A DNA stretch of 64,000 bases from Teredinibacter franksiae (GCF_014218805.1 NZ_JACJUV010000001.1:3608501-3672500); one strand, 5' to 3'. Numbered from the stretch's first letter, positions 53,919-63,234 are shown. Notes: generated by a model not told the origin, from the sequence alone. Numbers and translations: made by a program.

Positions 53919-56468
53919 TTATCGACAGCTTTTAGCTTTGATGGAGCGGCCCGGTTTTTCCTTCAGTGGCTCCTCCGGCCAACGGTGTTTTGGGTAGCGG
54001 CCCCGCATTTCCTTCGCAACCTCGAAGTACGATGTTCGCCAAAAATTTGCTAAATCGCTGGTGGTTTGTATCGGTCGGCGAGCGGGCGATAGCAGTTCGA
54101 AGCGCAAGGGTACCTTACCTCCGCCGAGCTTTGGCGATTCGAGTTCACCAAACATTTCTTGCAGGGCGACGGAAACCGTAGGCCCTTGGTTTTCATCATA
54201 GTAAATACTCACCTGCTTATTGCTCGGCGTTGTGTAGCTGGCGGGAGCTTCACGTTCCAGTTGTTGCTGTTGTTCCCAGTTTAGTGCGCCAGCCACTATG
54301 GCCAAGGCGTCTAGCTTTTTCAGTTCGCTAATGCTGTTTAGGCTAGTGGTATAGGGAAGTAGCCATTGCTCAGTTGAGGCTAAAAGTGACGCCTTCGAGA
54401 GCGTTGGAAAGCGGGTGCTCTGCTCCCCTAGCCATTGGGCCCTGGCGAGCCAGCGTTCACATTTCTCTGTCCAGTTTAAAAGTTCAAATGCCTGAGTTTT
54501 TACAATGGACTGTAAGCAGTGTTGAAATTTTTCACGCGGAATTTCGGCCAACATTTTGCAGCTTAGTTCGAGTGCTTTGTAGCGGGTATAGTTACGGCCG
54601 GTTATTTTTTGTTTTTGCTGATCGTATTGGAATTCGTCTTGCTCATGAAGGTGATCTTTTAAGCACAGCTTAACCTGCTCGAACGATACTTGCGCGGCAC
54701 TGAATATTTGCCCTTCTCGCTTTTGACCGTCGGCGTCAGCAACGACTAGCCAGGGGCTGTCGAACAGTGGATCACCTTCTCGCAATATAACGCCACGCCT
54801 ATTCGCTAGCTGGTAGTGACCGCTACCGCGCGAGCGCTGTTTTGCCAATCGGTCTGGGTAGGCGGCGAGCAGAAGTGCGCCAATCGCCAATTTTAGTGCA
54901 GCGAGGGGAATTTCTTTGCGGTTGTATGTAAGTTTTAGTTTGCGCTCTAAATTACGCTGGGTATTCAATAACGATTCTAGCGCTGTGCGGCGTATGGGGT
55001 AGTTTCTCAGAGCCGTTACTTTATGTTTATGATATTCCTGAATAGCGATTATTCGCTCGGTAATATCAACACTGCGGTGGTGTGCGTCACCGGCCTGAAC
55101 AGTAAAAATATCCTGTTCGTTTAGCAATGCGGCCAGTAGGCAGGCAACGGAGGCCTCGGCGTTTTTTTGGTTTGCCGATAGCACCATAGCGGCGAGCCGG
55201 GGGTGCAGTGGCAGCGCGTTAGCTTGCTTACCCATTGAAGAAAGCTGATGGTTGTTCTTCGTTAGCCCAAGTATCTGCAGTGTTGCTTTGGCCGAGTCAA
55301 AATGCGCTTTAGGCGGCGCCGTAAGCCAGTTGATTTCGCTGTAATCAGCGGTACCCCAGTTGAGTAAATTCAGCACAAGAGGGGTTAAGTCTGCGGATAG
55401 TATTTCTTCCGCTTGAAAAGCCTTCAGGCTGTGGTGGTTGGTTTCATTCCACAGGCGCACACAATGGCCGGCGCGTACACGCCCGGCGCGGCCCTTTCGT
55501 TGCTCTGCCGAAGCCTTGGAAATATACGCCGTCTCAAGGCGAGTCATATCACTGGCGGGGTCGTAGGTGAGCACACGCTCTAGGCCACTATCTATAACAC
55601 AGGTAACACCCTCAATGGTTAAGCTAGTTTCGGCAATATTGGTAGAGAAAATAATACGACGTTTTTGTTGAGCACCGGTATGAGTTTGCAGTGCGCGCTC
55701 CTGCTGATCCAGCGGGAGAGCACCGTACAAGGGTAAAAATTCTAAGGTGTCGTCGTTAAAAAAGTTATTGGCCTCGTTCAGGCATTGTTTGATTTCGCGT
55801 TGGCCGGGCAAAAATATCAAAAAATCGCCTTCGCTCACGTTTTTAAGTGCATTGGCTACTTCAGCGATTACCTGGTGGCCGAGGCGATATTTGTTGTTGA
55901 TTGGCTGCGTGTGCACAACTGTGACGGGAAAGCTGCGCCCCGGACATTCGACAATTGCTGCTCCCCCTAAGTATTGGGCCATTTTTTGAGTGTCGATAGT
56001 AGCTGACATAACCAAGAGTTTTAGGTCGTCGCGTAACGATTGTTGAACCTCTAGCGCCAGTAATAGCGACAGGTCGGCATGTATCGAGCGCTCATGAAAT
56101 TCGTCAAAAATGATGAGTGCGGTATTGGCTAGCTCCGGATCGGCCTGTAAGCGGCGAGTTAAAATGCCTTCTGTTACAACTTCGAGAACCGTCTCACTGG
56201 AGACTTTACGGTCATTACGCACCTGATAACCCACTCGCTGACCAATTTTTTCGCCTAGCTGGTGCGCCAAATAGTGAGCTATGGAGCGAGCCGCGACTCG
56301 TCGAGGTTCGAGCATGACGATTTTCTTATTGGCTAACCAGTCGGCCTCTAGCAGGCGGAGAGGCAGCGCGGTAGATTTGCCGGCCCCCGGTTCGGCTTGC
56401 AATACCAGCGCAGTGTTTTGGCCAAGTGTGGTCAAAATGGTATCTAAATGGGCGTGAATGGGTAGCAA
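53919..56468 (-). CDS. hrpB: ATP-dependent RNA helicase HrpB
   Basis: 849 residues from a TTG at 56468 (GAGG about 9 nt upstream). The DEAH-box helicase begins LPIHAHLDTILTTLGQNTALVLQAEPGAGKSTALPLRLL (Walker A). It continues with IIFDEFHERSIHADLSLLLAL (DEFH box), MSATID, and RAGRVRAGHCVRLW. The C-terminal HrpB domain ends RPIQTTSDLANFWRTSYFEVAKEMRGRYPKHRWPEEP, diagnostic for HrpB. It is a 3'-5' RNA helicase of unclear role. A frame upstream to 56567 exists, but those 33 codons do not look conserved. Divergent from lepB. Confidence 0.93.
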   Translation of the reverse strand: MLPIHAHLDTILTTLGQNTALVLQAEPGAGKSTALPLRLLEADWLANKKIVMLEPRRVAARSIAHYLAHQLGEKIGQRVGYQVRNDRKVSSETVLEVVTEGILTRRLQADPELANTALIIFDEFHERSIHADLSLLLALEVQQSLRDDLKLLVMSATIDTQKMAQYLGGAAIVECPGRSFPVTVVHTQPINNKYRLGHQVIAEVANALKNVSEGDFLIFLPGQREIKQCLNEANNFFNDDTLEFLPLYGALPLDQQERALQTHTGAQQKRRIIFSTNIAETSLTIEGVTCVIDSGLERVLTYDPASDMTRLETAYISKASAEQRKGRAGRVRAGHCVRLWNETNHHSLKAFQAEEILSADLTPLVLNLLNWGTADYSEINWLTAPPKAHFDSAKATLQILGLTKNNHQLSSMGKQANALPLHPRLAAMVLSANQKNAEASVACLLAALLNEQDIFTVQAGDAHHRSVDITERIIAIQEYHKHKVTALRNYPIRRTALESLLNTQRNLERKLKLTYNRKEIPLAALKLAIGALLLAAYPDRLAKQRSRGSGHYQLANRRGVILREGDPLFDSPWLVVADADGQKREGQIFSAAQVSFEQVKLCLKDHLHEQDEFQYDQQKQKITGRNYTRYKALELSCKMLAEIPREKFQHCLQSIVKTQAFELLNWTEKCERWLARAQWLGEQSTRFPTLSKASLLASTEQWLLPYTTSLNSISELKKLDALAIVAGALNWEQQQQLEREAPASYTTPSNKQVSIYYDENQGPTVSVALQEMFGELESPKLGGGKVPLRFELLSPARRPIQTTSDLANFWRTSYFEVAKEMRGRYPKHRWPEEPLKEKPGRSIKAKSCR

Positions 56469-56669
56469 CGCTGGTGAACCTCGGATAGCTCGTGGAATAC
56501 AGAAAGGCGTAATGTTACCAGTCTGGGCTGGTATAGGGCACGCGGGTGTTGCGTAAGAGCGAACCATAGCGCAATGGGATTGTCGAACTGTGGGTGTAAG
56601 GCTCTGGGGTTTACCCAGTAATCACCTGTAGCTGTGCTAAATTTAGGCGAAAATCGAATGGGATTGGCT

Positions 56670-57368
56670 ATGAAAAAATTGATTTTGAAAATTTGGCGCG
56701 AAAATAAAACCTTTATTGTGTTTCTCTCGTTAATGCTGCTATTTAGAAGTGCGGTTGCCGATTGGAATACGGTGCCAACGGGTTCAATGAAGCCCACCAT
56801 TGAAGTGGGAGATCGGATTTGGGTAAATAAGCTTGCTTACGACCTTAGGGTGCCGTTTACCTCAATGTCGCTATACCGTGTTTCCGACCCAGTTCGGGGC
56901 GACATTGTGGTCTTCGATTCAGCGGTATCGGATATACGATTGGTTAAGCGGGTTGTTGGGGTGCCGGGTGATGTCGTCGAAATGCGCGATAACCGGGTGT
57001 ATATCAATGGCGAATCATTGTCCTATAGCTCGGTGAAAATAACAGACGAATTCGCCGAACTGCGTGAAAACTTGGTGGGAGTTGAGCACCGTGTTCGCGT
57101 ACATTCTAAACCTTCTACCTACGCCAATTTTGAACCTGTTAGGGTGCCTAGTGACCAGTATTTGGTTTTGGGAGATAACCGTGACAACAGTGCCGACTCT
57201 AGAGCCATTGGGTTTGTGCCTAGAAACGAAATGATCGGTCGCGCGCGGCATGTTGTATTGTCCTTCAATTATGATAATTTCTATATTCCTCGTACCGAGA
57301 GAGTTCTAGAACCTTTAGATTCTCAAGAGGGGAGTAAAGTTTCGCCGAGCGCTAAACCGGAGGCGTGA
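56670..57368 (+). CDS. lepB: Signal peptidase I
   Basis: About 232 residues. A membrane helix (TFIVFLSLMLLFRSAVA) precedes the catalytic core: Ser39 in VPTGSMKPT, the general-base Lys93 in RLVKRVVGVPGD, and GDNRDNSADSR near residue 175. It removes signal peptides on the periplasmic face of the inner membrane. The protein is shorter at the N-terminus than E. coli LepB, with only one clear membrane helix. ATG 56670 was chosen; in-frame ATGs at 56634 and 56658 are possible. No lepA is next to it, so this may be a second, non-canonical SPase gene. Confidence 0.9.
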   Translation: MKKLILKIWRENKTFIVFLSLMLLFRSAVADWNTVPTGSMKPTIEVGDRIWVNKLAYDLRVPFTSMSLYRVSDPVRGDIVVFDSAVSDIRLVKRVVGVPGDVVEMRDNRVYINGESLSYSSVKITDEFAELRENLVGVEHRVRVHSKPSTYANFEPVRVPSDQYLVLGDNRDNSADSRAIGFVPRNEMIGRARHVVLSFNYDNFYIPRTERVLEPLDSQEGSKVSPSAKPEA

Positions 57369-57370
57369 TT

Positions 57371-57784
57371 ATGATTGGACAATGCTTGTGTGGCCAGATT
57401 GAATTTGAATTCGTGCCTGTGGGGGATACAGCGTTGCGCTGTTATTGCTCTATTTGCCAGTGCTCCCACGGCGCCGATTGTGCTACGCAACTTATCTCTA
57501 AGAAAAGTTCTTTGCGTCTTATTTCCGGAGATTCGTTGGTGGCGTAATACAGTTATAGCCCTATGGGTGTTCGAGCTTTTTGTAGTAATTGTGGGGCTCG
57601 GTTGATGAATTACGCAAAGGCAAAAAACGACTACATGAGTGTTGCGTTGGCTTGCGTTATTTCTGATCACAAAATAAAGCCAGTTGCGAATGTGCAGGTT
57701 GCTTCTAAACCACAATGGGCACAGCCAGATGATAGCGTGCCTTGTTTTGATGAATTTCCTGTCGATATTACTAAGTATCTTTAG
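57371..57784 (+). pseudogene. GFA-family (glutathione-dependent formaldehyde-activating / CENP-V-like) gene interrupted by a stop codon
   Basis: Starts MIGQCLCGQIEFEFVPVGDTALRCYCSICQCSHGADCATQLI with CxCGxIxFE and CYCSICQ zinc-binding motifs, and reaches ISGDSLVA, then TAA at 57545-57547. The same frame continues YSYSPMGVRAFCSNCGARLM (AFCxxCGxxL) and ends at TAA near 57782. So only one codon, at a place where the family usually has a charged or polar residue, is a stop (CAA or AAA to TAA would explain it). It begins 3 bp after the lepB stop with GGAGG upstream. It is probably a pseudogene; a sequencing error is possible. Confidence 0.78.
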
Positions 57785-57943
57785 GGCACACTTCTGGTAA
57801 TTGATGTTAGTTTTTGCACTTTACGAGCGAGCCATACTCAGCGTTAAAACTTTGTCACAGACTACCAATATGCCGGTAAACATTTTTTTTGCGCAAGAAC
57901 CACACATAAAGCCGGAAGCGAAAATAAACTGATACGAAGTAGC

Positions 57944-59041
57944 TTAAAGGTTGTCTTTCATTAACGATACACTTTTTATTTGCGCGTATACCTGTTGACC
58001 GGGGGCTAGGTTTAAATGAGACAGTGAACGGCGGGTGATACGCGAAAGCATTGGTGTTGTTTTTGCTTTTAGTTTTACCAAAACCTGTGCTGGGTCGGGG
58101 GTATCCGTAATCTGATCCACTATAACCGGTAGTATATTACTGATACTGCTACGCTCGGCTAAATCCAACGCTAGGCTCACATCACGTGCAAGTATTCTTA
58201 TGCGCACACAGCTATCGGGTTGCAAGTCTTTCTGTGAAACAACTAGATCGCCATAATCGGTTTTGAGTTGCGTTAAGTGGTACTCGGGCAGATGACATTT
58301 AACTCTGCCGTCTGTCACTACACAGGCTTCTTCAAGGTCTGTAAGCGGTAAATTATTGTCGGTAAGTAGAGCATTAAGTTCGCCCTCGGCAATAACGGCG
58401 CCTTTATCCATCAGAATCATTCGGTCTGCAATACGTACAACTTCTTCAATAGCGTGGCTGACATAAAGGATGGGGATTTCGAGACGGCGATGGAGATGGT
58501 CGAGGTAGGGCAATATTTCGGTTTTACTGCGCTGGTCGAGGCTGGCCAGAGGCTCGTCCATCAACAGTAATTTCGGGCTGGTAAGCAGCGCTCGTGCAAT
58601 TCCGACGCGTTGTTGTTGACCACCAGAAAGCTGGTGAGGGAAGCGCTTAAGAAGATTTTCTACACCCAATAGCTGCACGGCATCATCAAATGTAATTGTG
58701 CGCTCGGCAGGGTTTATACGCTTGTAACCATACAGCAGATTTTTTAAAACGGTAAGGTGAGGAAATAACCCCGGTTGTTGGAAAACATAACCTATGGGTC
58801 GTTTGTGTACCGGTAAAAACGTTTTTTCATTTTGAAATACCTGCTCACGAAACTGTATCGTACCGCGCACGGTGTTTTCCAAACCAGCAATACTTCGCAG
58901 CATGGTGGTTTTTCCTGAACCCGAAGCGCCAAAAATGGCTGTGGTGCCACGACAGGGAATGGATAAATTTATCGTCGATTCAAAATAGTTTTTGTGCAGG
59001 GTGTAGTTTAGGCGCAGGTCGTTCTTCGTCGATGTGTTCAC
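57944..59041 (-). CDS. modC: Molybdate ABC transporter ATPase
   Basis: 365 residues. Walker A GASGSGKTTML near residue 38, Q-loop VFQQPGLFPHL, signature LSGGQQQRVGIARAL and Walker B KLLLMDEPLASLD. The C-terminal ~100 residues contain a TOBE/MOP molybdate-binding domain (SRITRRSLSHLNLAPGQQVYAQIKSVSLM). Energises ModB. It overlaps modB by 4 bp and follows modA-modB on the same strand. Confidence 0.93.
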   Translation of the reverse strand: MNTSTKNDLRLNYTLHKNYFESTINLSIPCRGTTAIFGASGSGKTTMLRSIAGLENTVRGTIQFREQVFQNEKTFLPVHKRPIGYVFQQPGLFPHLTVLKNLLYGYKRINPAERTITFDDAVQLLGVENLLKRFPHQLSGGQQQRVGIARALLTSPKLLLMDEPLASLDQRSKTEILPYLDHLHRRLEIPILYVSHAIEEVVRIADRMILMDKGAVIAEGELNALLTDNNLPLTDLEEACVVTDGRVKCHLPEYHLTQLKTDYGDLVVSQKDLQPDSCVRIRILARDVSLALDLAERSSISNILPVIVDQITDTPDPAQVLVKLKAKTTPMLSRITRRSLSHLNLAPGQQVYAQIKSVSLMKDNL

Positions 59042-59718
59042 GATTGTCTTCGCCTCTGACGCTGATCAAGTACTTGCAGGCACAGCAAAACCAAAAAAGC
59101 GAAGATTAGCATTCCGGCCGCTAGCCAATGAGCCTGCTGGTATTCTTGGCTTTCGACATGGTCGTATATGGCCATGGAAAGCACTTTGGTTTCGCCGGGG
59201 ATATTACCGCCGATCATCAGAACAACGCCAAACTCACCCATGGTGTGAGCAAAGGAAAGTACAACGGCGGTGAGTAATGCGGGCCGGGCTAGAGGTAGGG
59301 CAATGGTAAAAAATCGATCGAGTGCTGAGGCTCGAAGGGTTGCGGCAACGTCCCAGGGTTGATTACCCATTAATCGAAAAGCATTTTCCAGTGGTTGTAC
59401 GGCAAACGGTAATGAATAAATCACCGATGCGACCACAAGCCCCGAAAACGTAAACGGCAGAGTTCCCAGGCCAATGGCATTGGTCATTTGGCCTACGAAT
59501 CCTTGAGGGCCAAGCAGTATCAGTAAATAGAACCCGAGAACCGTTGGTGGTAGCACCAGCGGCATGGCTACCAGCGTTGACACCAGTGGGCGCATAAAGC
59601 TGTGGCTTCTTGCGAGCCACCAGGCTAGAGGCAAGGCAATAAAAATAAGTAGCCAAGTGGTAACGACCGCTAGCTTTAAGGTGAGCCAAATGGGAGTAGT
59701 GTCTAGGGATGCCAGCAT
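59038..59718 (-). CDS. modB: Molybdate ABC transporter permease
   Basis: 226 residues with about five membrane helices; the EAA-like loop LGTLPFTFSGLVVASVIYSLPFAVQPLENAFRLMGNQPWDVAATLRAS and GEFGVVLMIGGNIPGETKVLSMAIYDHVE are characteristic of ModB. Inner-membrane channel of the molybdate importer with ModA and ModC. Confidence 0.93.
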   Translation of the reverse strand: MLASLDTTPIWLTLKLAVVTTWLLIFIALPLAWWLARSHSFMRPLVSTLVAMPLVLPPTVLGFYLLILLGPQGFVGQMTNAIGLGTLPFTFSGLVVASVIYSLPFAVQPLENAFRLMGNQPWDVAATLRASALDRFFTIALPLARPALLTAVVLSFAHTMGEFGVVLMIGGNIPGETKVLSMAIYDHVESQEYQQAHWLAAGMLIFAFLVLLCLQVLDQRQRRRQS

Positions 59719-59751
59719 GCTCTCTAACGTATGTGTTGGGGGGAGAAGAGG

Positions 59752-60492
59752 TTACTGTGTATAACCATTTTGTGCAATTCGCGTGATTGCGGCTTCACTC
59801 TGTAAATAATCGAGAAAAGCCAAGGCCGCAGCGTTTTTTACGCCTTTTTTCAGCAGCACCGCTTTCTGTGTTAGTGGGGTATGAAAATTTTCGGGAACAT
59901 GCCACCAATAGCCACGCTTTTGTTCCGGCATCATTATTAATTGTGATAGTGAGATAAAGCCAGCATCGACGCTACCGCTGGCAATAAATTGCAGGGTTTG
60001 GGTAATGTTACTTCCAAAAATTGTTTTATACGGTGGTATTTTCTGGTCAAGTAAATTAGCAGCGGCCGATTGTGACGCTGCACCATAGGGCGCTAGCTTA
60101 GGGTTTGCCATTGCCAGTGTGCGAAGGGTGGAAAAATTGGGTTTGTCTTCCCGCGGACTTTCCTTTGGCGCCCAGTAAACAAGTTGACCTCGGGCGTAGA
60201 TGAAGCCGCTGCCTTGTATGGCATTACCCCTTTTTAATAGCTCGTCTGCTCTTTTACTATCTGCCGATAAAAAGGCATGGAAGGGCGCGCCATGTTCAAT
60301 CTGGGCAAATAGTTTTCCGGTTGAGCCGCTCACGATCACCAATTTGTGCGGTGTTTGTTGCTCAAAAACAGTTGAGAGCTGTTTAAGTGTCGGCGCAAAA
60401 TTTGCGGCAACGGCTATGCGTGCGGTTTCCGCATTAATGCTCAATGACAAAAACAGAAGTGAGGCACTAACGATCTTTTTCAGTGTGCTCAA
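59752..60492 (-). CDS. modA: Molybdate ABC transporter substrate-binding protein
   Basis: 246 residues from a TTG with GAGG six nt upstream. Signal peptide (ASLLFLSLSINAE), then VAANFAPTLKQLSTVFEQQTPHKLVIVSGSTGKLFAQIEHGAPFHAFLSADSKRADEL, where the SGSTGKLFAQIExGAP motif and FLSAD are the oxyanion-binding region. Binds molybdate or tungstate in the periplasm. Its 5' end overlaps the MscS gene by 26 bp, so modABC is probably read from a promoter upstream of or within that gene. Confidence 0.92.
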   Translation of the reverse strand: MSTLKKIVSASLLFLSLSINAETARIAVAANFAPTLKQLSTVFEQQTPHKLVIVSGSTGKLFAQIEHGAPFHAFLSADSKRADELLKRGNAIQGSGFIYARGQLVYWAPKESPREDKPNFSTLRTLAMANPKLAPYGAASQSAAANLLDQKIPPYKTIFGSNITQTLQFIASGSVDAGFISLSQLIMMPEQKRGYWWHVPENFHTPLTQKAVLLKKGVKNAAALAFLDYLQSEAAITRIAQNGYTQ

Positions 60493-61621
60493 AATTCACC
60501 TCGTTGAGTATTGGCGTAGAAAGGCTAACGCCTTCTATTTCAGCCGCCGTAAAAACCGCTTCGTTAACGTGAAACAGACTGCGAATTAGGTGTTTCCTGA
60601 CTGACGAGGTAACCTTGGTATTTGGGATTCGCTCTAGAAACACCCATAGTGTGTAATGAAGTGCAAAATCTCCGGTTGAGGTTAGTGCCCACTCGAATTC
60701 TCTATCGCGATTGATCATAACGGATTTGTTGGCGCAGCAATTGTCAAACGCAGACGTAAAAATTCGATCAATACGTGACTTATATCGATTCAATTGATCT
60801 ACTCGTTGCTCTTGATCGTTAACGGGTAACGCGGGGTAGCCTATTTTATAGGTAATGGATTTACGTAAACCATCGGTCGAGGCTACGCGGCTAAGGTTAT
60901 CAATTTTACTTTTTATGAACTGACTGTTGCGAATGAGCGTGCGGTGGTTGTTGCGAACATCGTAGAGAACAATATAGATAAGCGATACCTTGCTTATGAT
61001 GTATTCGTCTGGGTATCCATCGACGACGACAACATCACCATCCTCTAGGATGCGGGAATTAAGTACAATCAACCCGCTTATAATGTCGGGCGCCCAAGCA
61101 TTACTGGTAAACGCAAAGAAAGCAGCAATAATTCCGAATATACCGGTTGTCTCCAGCAGGCCGTTGGCACCCCAAATTTTTATCAGTGTATAGATCAGTG
61201 TAATAACAATGAAAATCAAAGATAGCAGATCTACAAGCCTAGAACTGTATGTGTCGAGAAATGTAATTTTTTCATCAATGGTTTTTTCGTTGCCAAAGCG
61301 ACGGCGGGAGAGGTAGCAAAGCAGTTTGTAGCAATAGAGCGCAGTATAAACAGCCGCCAAATTCAAACCAATTTTTATAAAAGCATTTTGGTAGTGATCG
61401 TTGACGCGTAGTAACGCAATATCAAGCAAATGCAGTATTAGAATGATAAGGTTAACCGACCTGAAGATACGCAGTGTAATGCGGTTTTCTTCATCGGCAT
61501 CTACAAGACTTAGAATGGGCTTGGCAAATAAAAGTAAGCCGATATTAACGGCAAAGATGAAACCATGGGCTACCCATTCCGGTTGGGTTAGCTCAGGAAT
61601 TAGCCAGGCTAATGCGTTCAA
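60467..61621 (-). CDS. Mechanosensitive channel, MscS family
   Basis: 384 residues with about four or five membrane helices in the first ~190 residues. The pore-lining helix and beta domain TGIFGIIAAFFAFTSNAWAPDIISGLIVLNSRILEDGDVVVVDG match MscS. A cytosolic part follows (NNHRTLIRNSQFIKSKIDNLSR and an alpha/beta C-terminal domain). It releases solutes during hypo-osmotic shock. It ends within the start of modA. The wider 'small-conductance' family also contains non-channel homologues. Confidence 0.85.
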   Translation of the reverse strand: MNALAWLIPELTQPEWVAHGFIFAVNIGLLLFAKPILSLVDADEENRITLRIFRSVNLIILILHLLDIALLRVNDHYQNAFIKIGLNLAAVYTALYCYKLLCYLSRRRFGNEKTIDEKITFLDTYSSRLVDLLSLIFIVITLIYTLIKIWGANGLLETTGIFGIIAAFFAFTSNAWAPDIISGLIVLNSRILEDGDVVVVDGYPDEYIISKVSLIYIVLYDVRNNHRTLIRNSQFIKSKIDNLSRVASTDGLRKSITYKIGYPALPVNDQEQRVDQLNRYKSRIDRIFTSAFDNCCANKSVMINRDREFEWALTSTGDFALHYTLWVFLERIPNTKVTSSVRKHLIRSLFHVNEAVFTAAEIEGVSLSTPILNEVNFEHTEKDR

Positions 61622-61867
61622 GGCGAGATCTCCGTTTGATAACTACAGGCTGTAATGACCGATAATAGCGTTTGAGCGATAAAACTCCAATTAGTAGCAG
61701 TGCGCTTAAGACAAAAAGATTTCGTGTGGGGGGGGGGCCGCTTGTGTGTTCTGGGGCTATCCGGTGGCGACTTCAAATTTGTACTCTCCGGCGCCTTGGC
61801 GCGAAACAGGAGGGTTTTAAGGCAACAATATTGCGTTTATACGTGCCAGGGACAATACTTAAATTCT

Positions 61868-62797
61868 ATGTTCAAGTTCGTAACCCATCGTTTTCTCCGT
61901 TGCCTTAGTGTAGGGGGGGTGTGTTTGGTAGCTGCTGTTCATGCCGAAGACCTGGTTATCATGCAGGCCCCTGCCGATGCTCAAGATCGACTGCAGGATT
62001 ACACCTACGCTGTAGTACTGCGGGCGCTGAGGGAAACTGAAGGCGACTATGGTCGATTCAGGTTGCGGGAAACGGCACACGCGATGGTTCGCGATCGCCA
62101 GTTTTCGGCTCTTCACAAGGGCAAGGACCTTACGGTTCTAACTTCGCCACCAAAACGACAGTGGTCTAAAAAAGTGATTCGGGTGCCGTTCCCGATTCAG
62201 CGGGGGATCTCCAGCTACCGTATTTTCATGTTGATGGAGGAGCACAAAGAATTATTGAAAAATGTGCATACGTTGGCGCAATTAAAGGCCGTTTCAACGG
62301 GCTCCAGCTCTGATTGGTCTACAACCCAGATTTTGGCCGATCACGGGTTTAATCTGGTGGTGGGTTACGGTTATGCGACTATGTTCGATATGCTCGCCCA
62401 GGGTCGTTTTCAAACATTTAACCGTGGCGTAAACGAAATCCCCATTGAACTCGAGATATTCTCACGCAAACATAAACAGTTGACGTATGACCGATATGTA
62501 GCGGTTTATACCTACCTGCCGAATTACTTTTATGTGTCACCGCAGCACAAACGCCTTGCGCATCGAATAGAGGCCGGTCTTATTAAGATGCATAAAAGTG
62601 GTGCATTGGATGAGCTATTTACTGCACATTACGGTAACTTGGTAAAGGGTTTTGACTTAAAAAATCGGCGTATTTTTTATATTGAAAATACCAATCTCGA
62701 GCCGGGTATGTACGCGCAGGACAAACAGTATTTGCTGGGTTTTCAGCAGAAGCCAGAGGCGATATTGGAGAGTAGCCCAGCTAAGCGCCAAGAGTGA
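61868..62797 (+). CDS. Periplasmic solute-binding-like protein
   Basis: About 309 residues from the ATG at 61868. A signal peptide (VTHRFLRCLSVGGVCLVAAVHAE) precedes DLVIMQAPADAQDRLQDYTYAVVLRALRETEG and SSSDWSTTQILADHGFNLVVGYGYATMFDMLAQGRFQTFNRGVNEIPIELEIF, which resemble the two lobes of a family-3 solute-binding protein. No ABC permease or ATPase is adjacent, so it may be a sensory or orphan binding protein. The start has a weak ribosome site; an in-frame ATG at 61700 exists, but the frame between crosses a run of ten G (61728-61737). Confidence 0.55.
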   Translation: MFKFVTHRFLRCLSVGGVCLVAAVHAEDLVIMQAPADAQDRLQDYTYAVVLRALRETEGDYGRFRLRETAHAMVRDRQFSALHKGKDLTVLTSPPKRQWSKKVIRVPFPIQRGISSYRIFMLMEEHKELLKNVHTLAQLKAVSTGSSSDWSTTQILADHGFNLVVGYGYATMFDMLAQGRFQTFNRGVNEIPIELEIFSRKHKQLTYDRYVAVYTYLPNYFYVSPQHKRLAHRIEAGLIKMHKSGALDELFTAHYGNLVKGFDLKNRRIFYIENTNLEPGMYAQDKQYLLGFQQKPEAILESSPAKRQE

Positions 62798-62830
62798 GGC
62801 TCCGCATCCTTGCGGGCGATTCCTTAAATA

Positions 62831-62858
62831 CCCCGAACTCGGGTAGCGGAGTTCGGGG
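62831..62858. terminator. Strong hairpin between convergent genes
   Basis: CCCCGAACTC (62831-62840) pairs perfectly with GAGTTCGGGG (62849-62858). T-runs are weak on both sides. Likely terminator between the solute-binding gene and yebG. Confidence 0.5.
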
Positions 62859-62885
62859 GGCGCCATAGTAAAAGCTTGACCTAGG

Positions 62886-63185
62886 CTAGCCCGCTATGGA
62901 GGTAACGATTGCTTCGCCGGTCGCTTTTTCTTCGGTAGAATTTTCGCTGGCTTCCAGCAGTACCGAAGGCTTGCCTTTGCAGGCTCTTACTAGATCTTCG
63001 CTGCGTTTTGCCAGCAGCAGGCCAATGGCCTCGCAGGCTTGTTCGCTAACATCGGGGATTTCGCTCTCAATAAGGCTGGTGATATTGGCTGCTAACTCCA
63101 GCATTTTATCGTGAGCTTCTGCGGACTTTTTATCTTCGAACATACTACCATCCCGGTCACATTTCCAAACTGCAATTACCGCCAT
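62886..63185 (-). CDS. yebG: SOS-regulated protein YebG
   Basis: 99 residues from the ATG at 63185, with AAGGAG eight nt upstream. MAVIAVWKCDRDGSMFEDKKSAEAHDKMLELAANI is the defining start of YebG (AVxxWxCDRDGxMFxDKxxAxxHDKxLE). DNA-damage-inducible in E. coli, role unclear. The C-terminal half (SVLLEASENSTEEKATGEAI) is acidic and variable. Its promoter carries a near-ideal LexA box. An ATG at 63224 would lie on that box and is not used. Confidence 0.92.
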   Translation of the reverse strand: MAVIAVWKCDRDGSMFEDKKSAEAHDKMLELAANITSLIESEIPDVSEQACEAIGLLLAKRSEDLVRACKGKPSVLLEASENSTEEKATGEAIVTSIAG

Positions 63186-63214
63186 AACGGGCTCCTTAGG
63201 GTGAAAATTCACAA

Positions 63215-63234
63215 TACTGTACAAGGATACAGTA
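63215..63234. promoter_or_regulatory. LexA (SOS) box upstream of yebG
   Basis: TACTGTACAAGGATACAGTA has both conserved half-sites (TACTGT and ACAGTA) of the SOS box, 30 bp upstream of the yebG start. This implies direct LexA control. Confidence 0.9.

Noticed and set aside
35922..57547. Reassigned stop codons (TAG, TAA read as Gln)
   Set aside because: Many intact genes here end in TAG or TAA at the expected length, and one of the broken genes also has a frameshift, so decay is simpler.
61868..62797. Complete ABC importer at the solute-binding gene
   Set aside because: No permease or ATPase is adjacent; modABC is on the opposite strand, beyond the MscS-like gene, and has its own binding protein.
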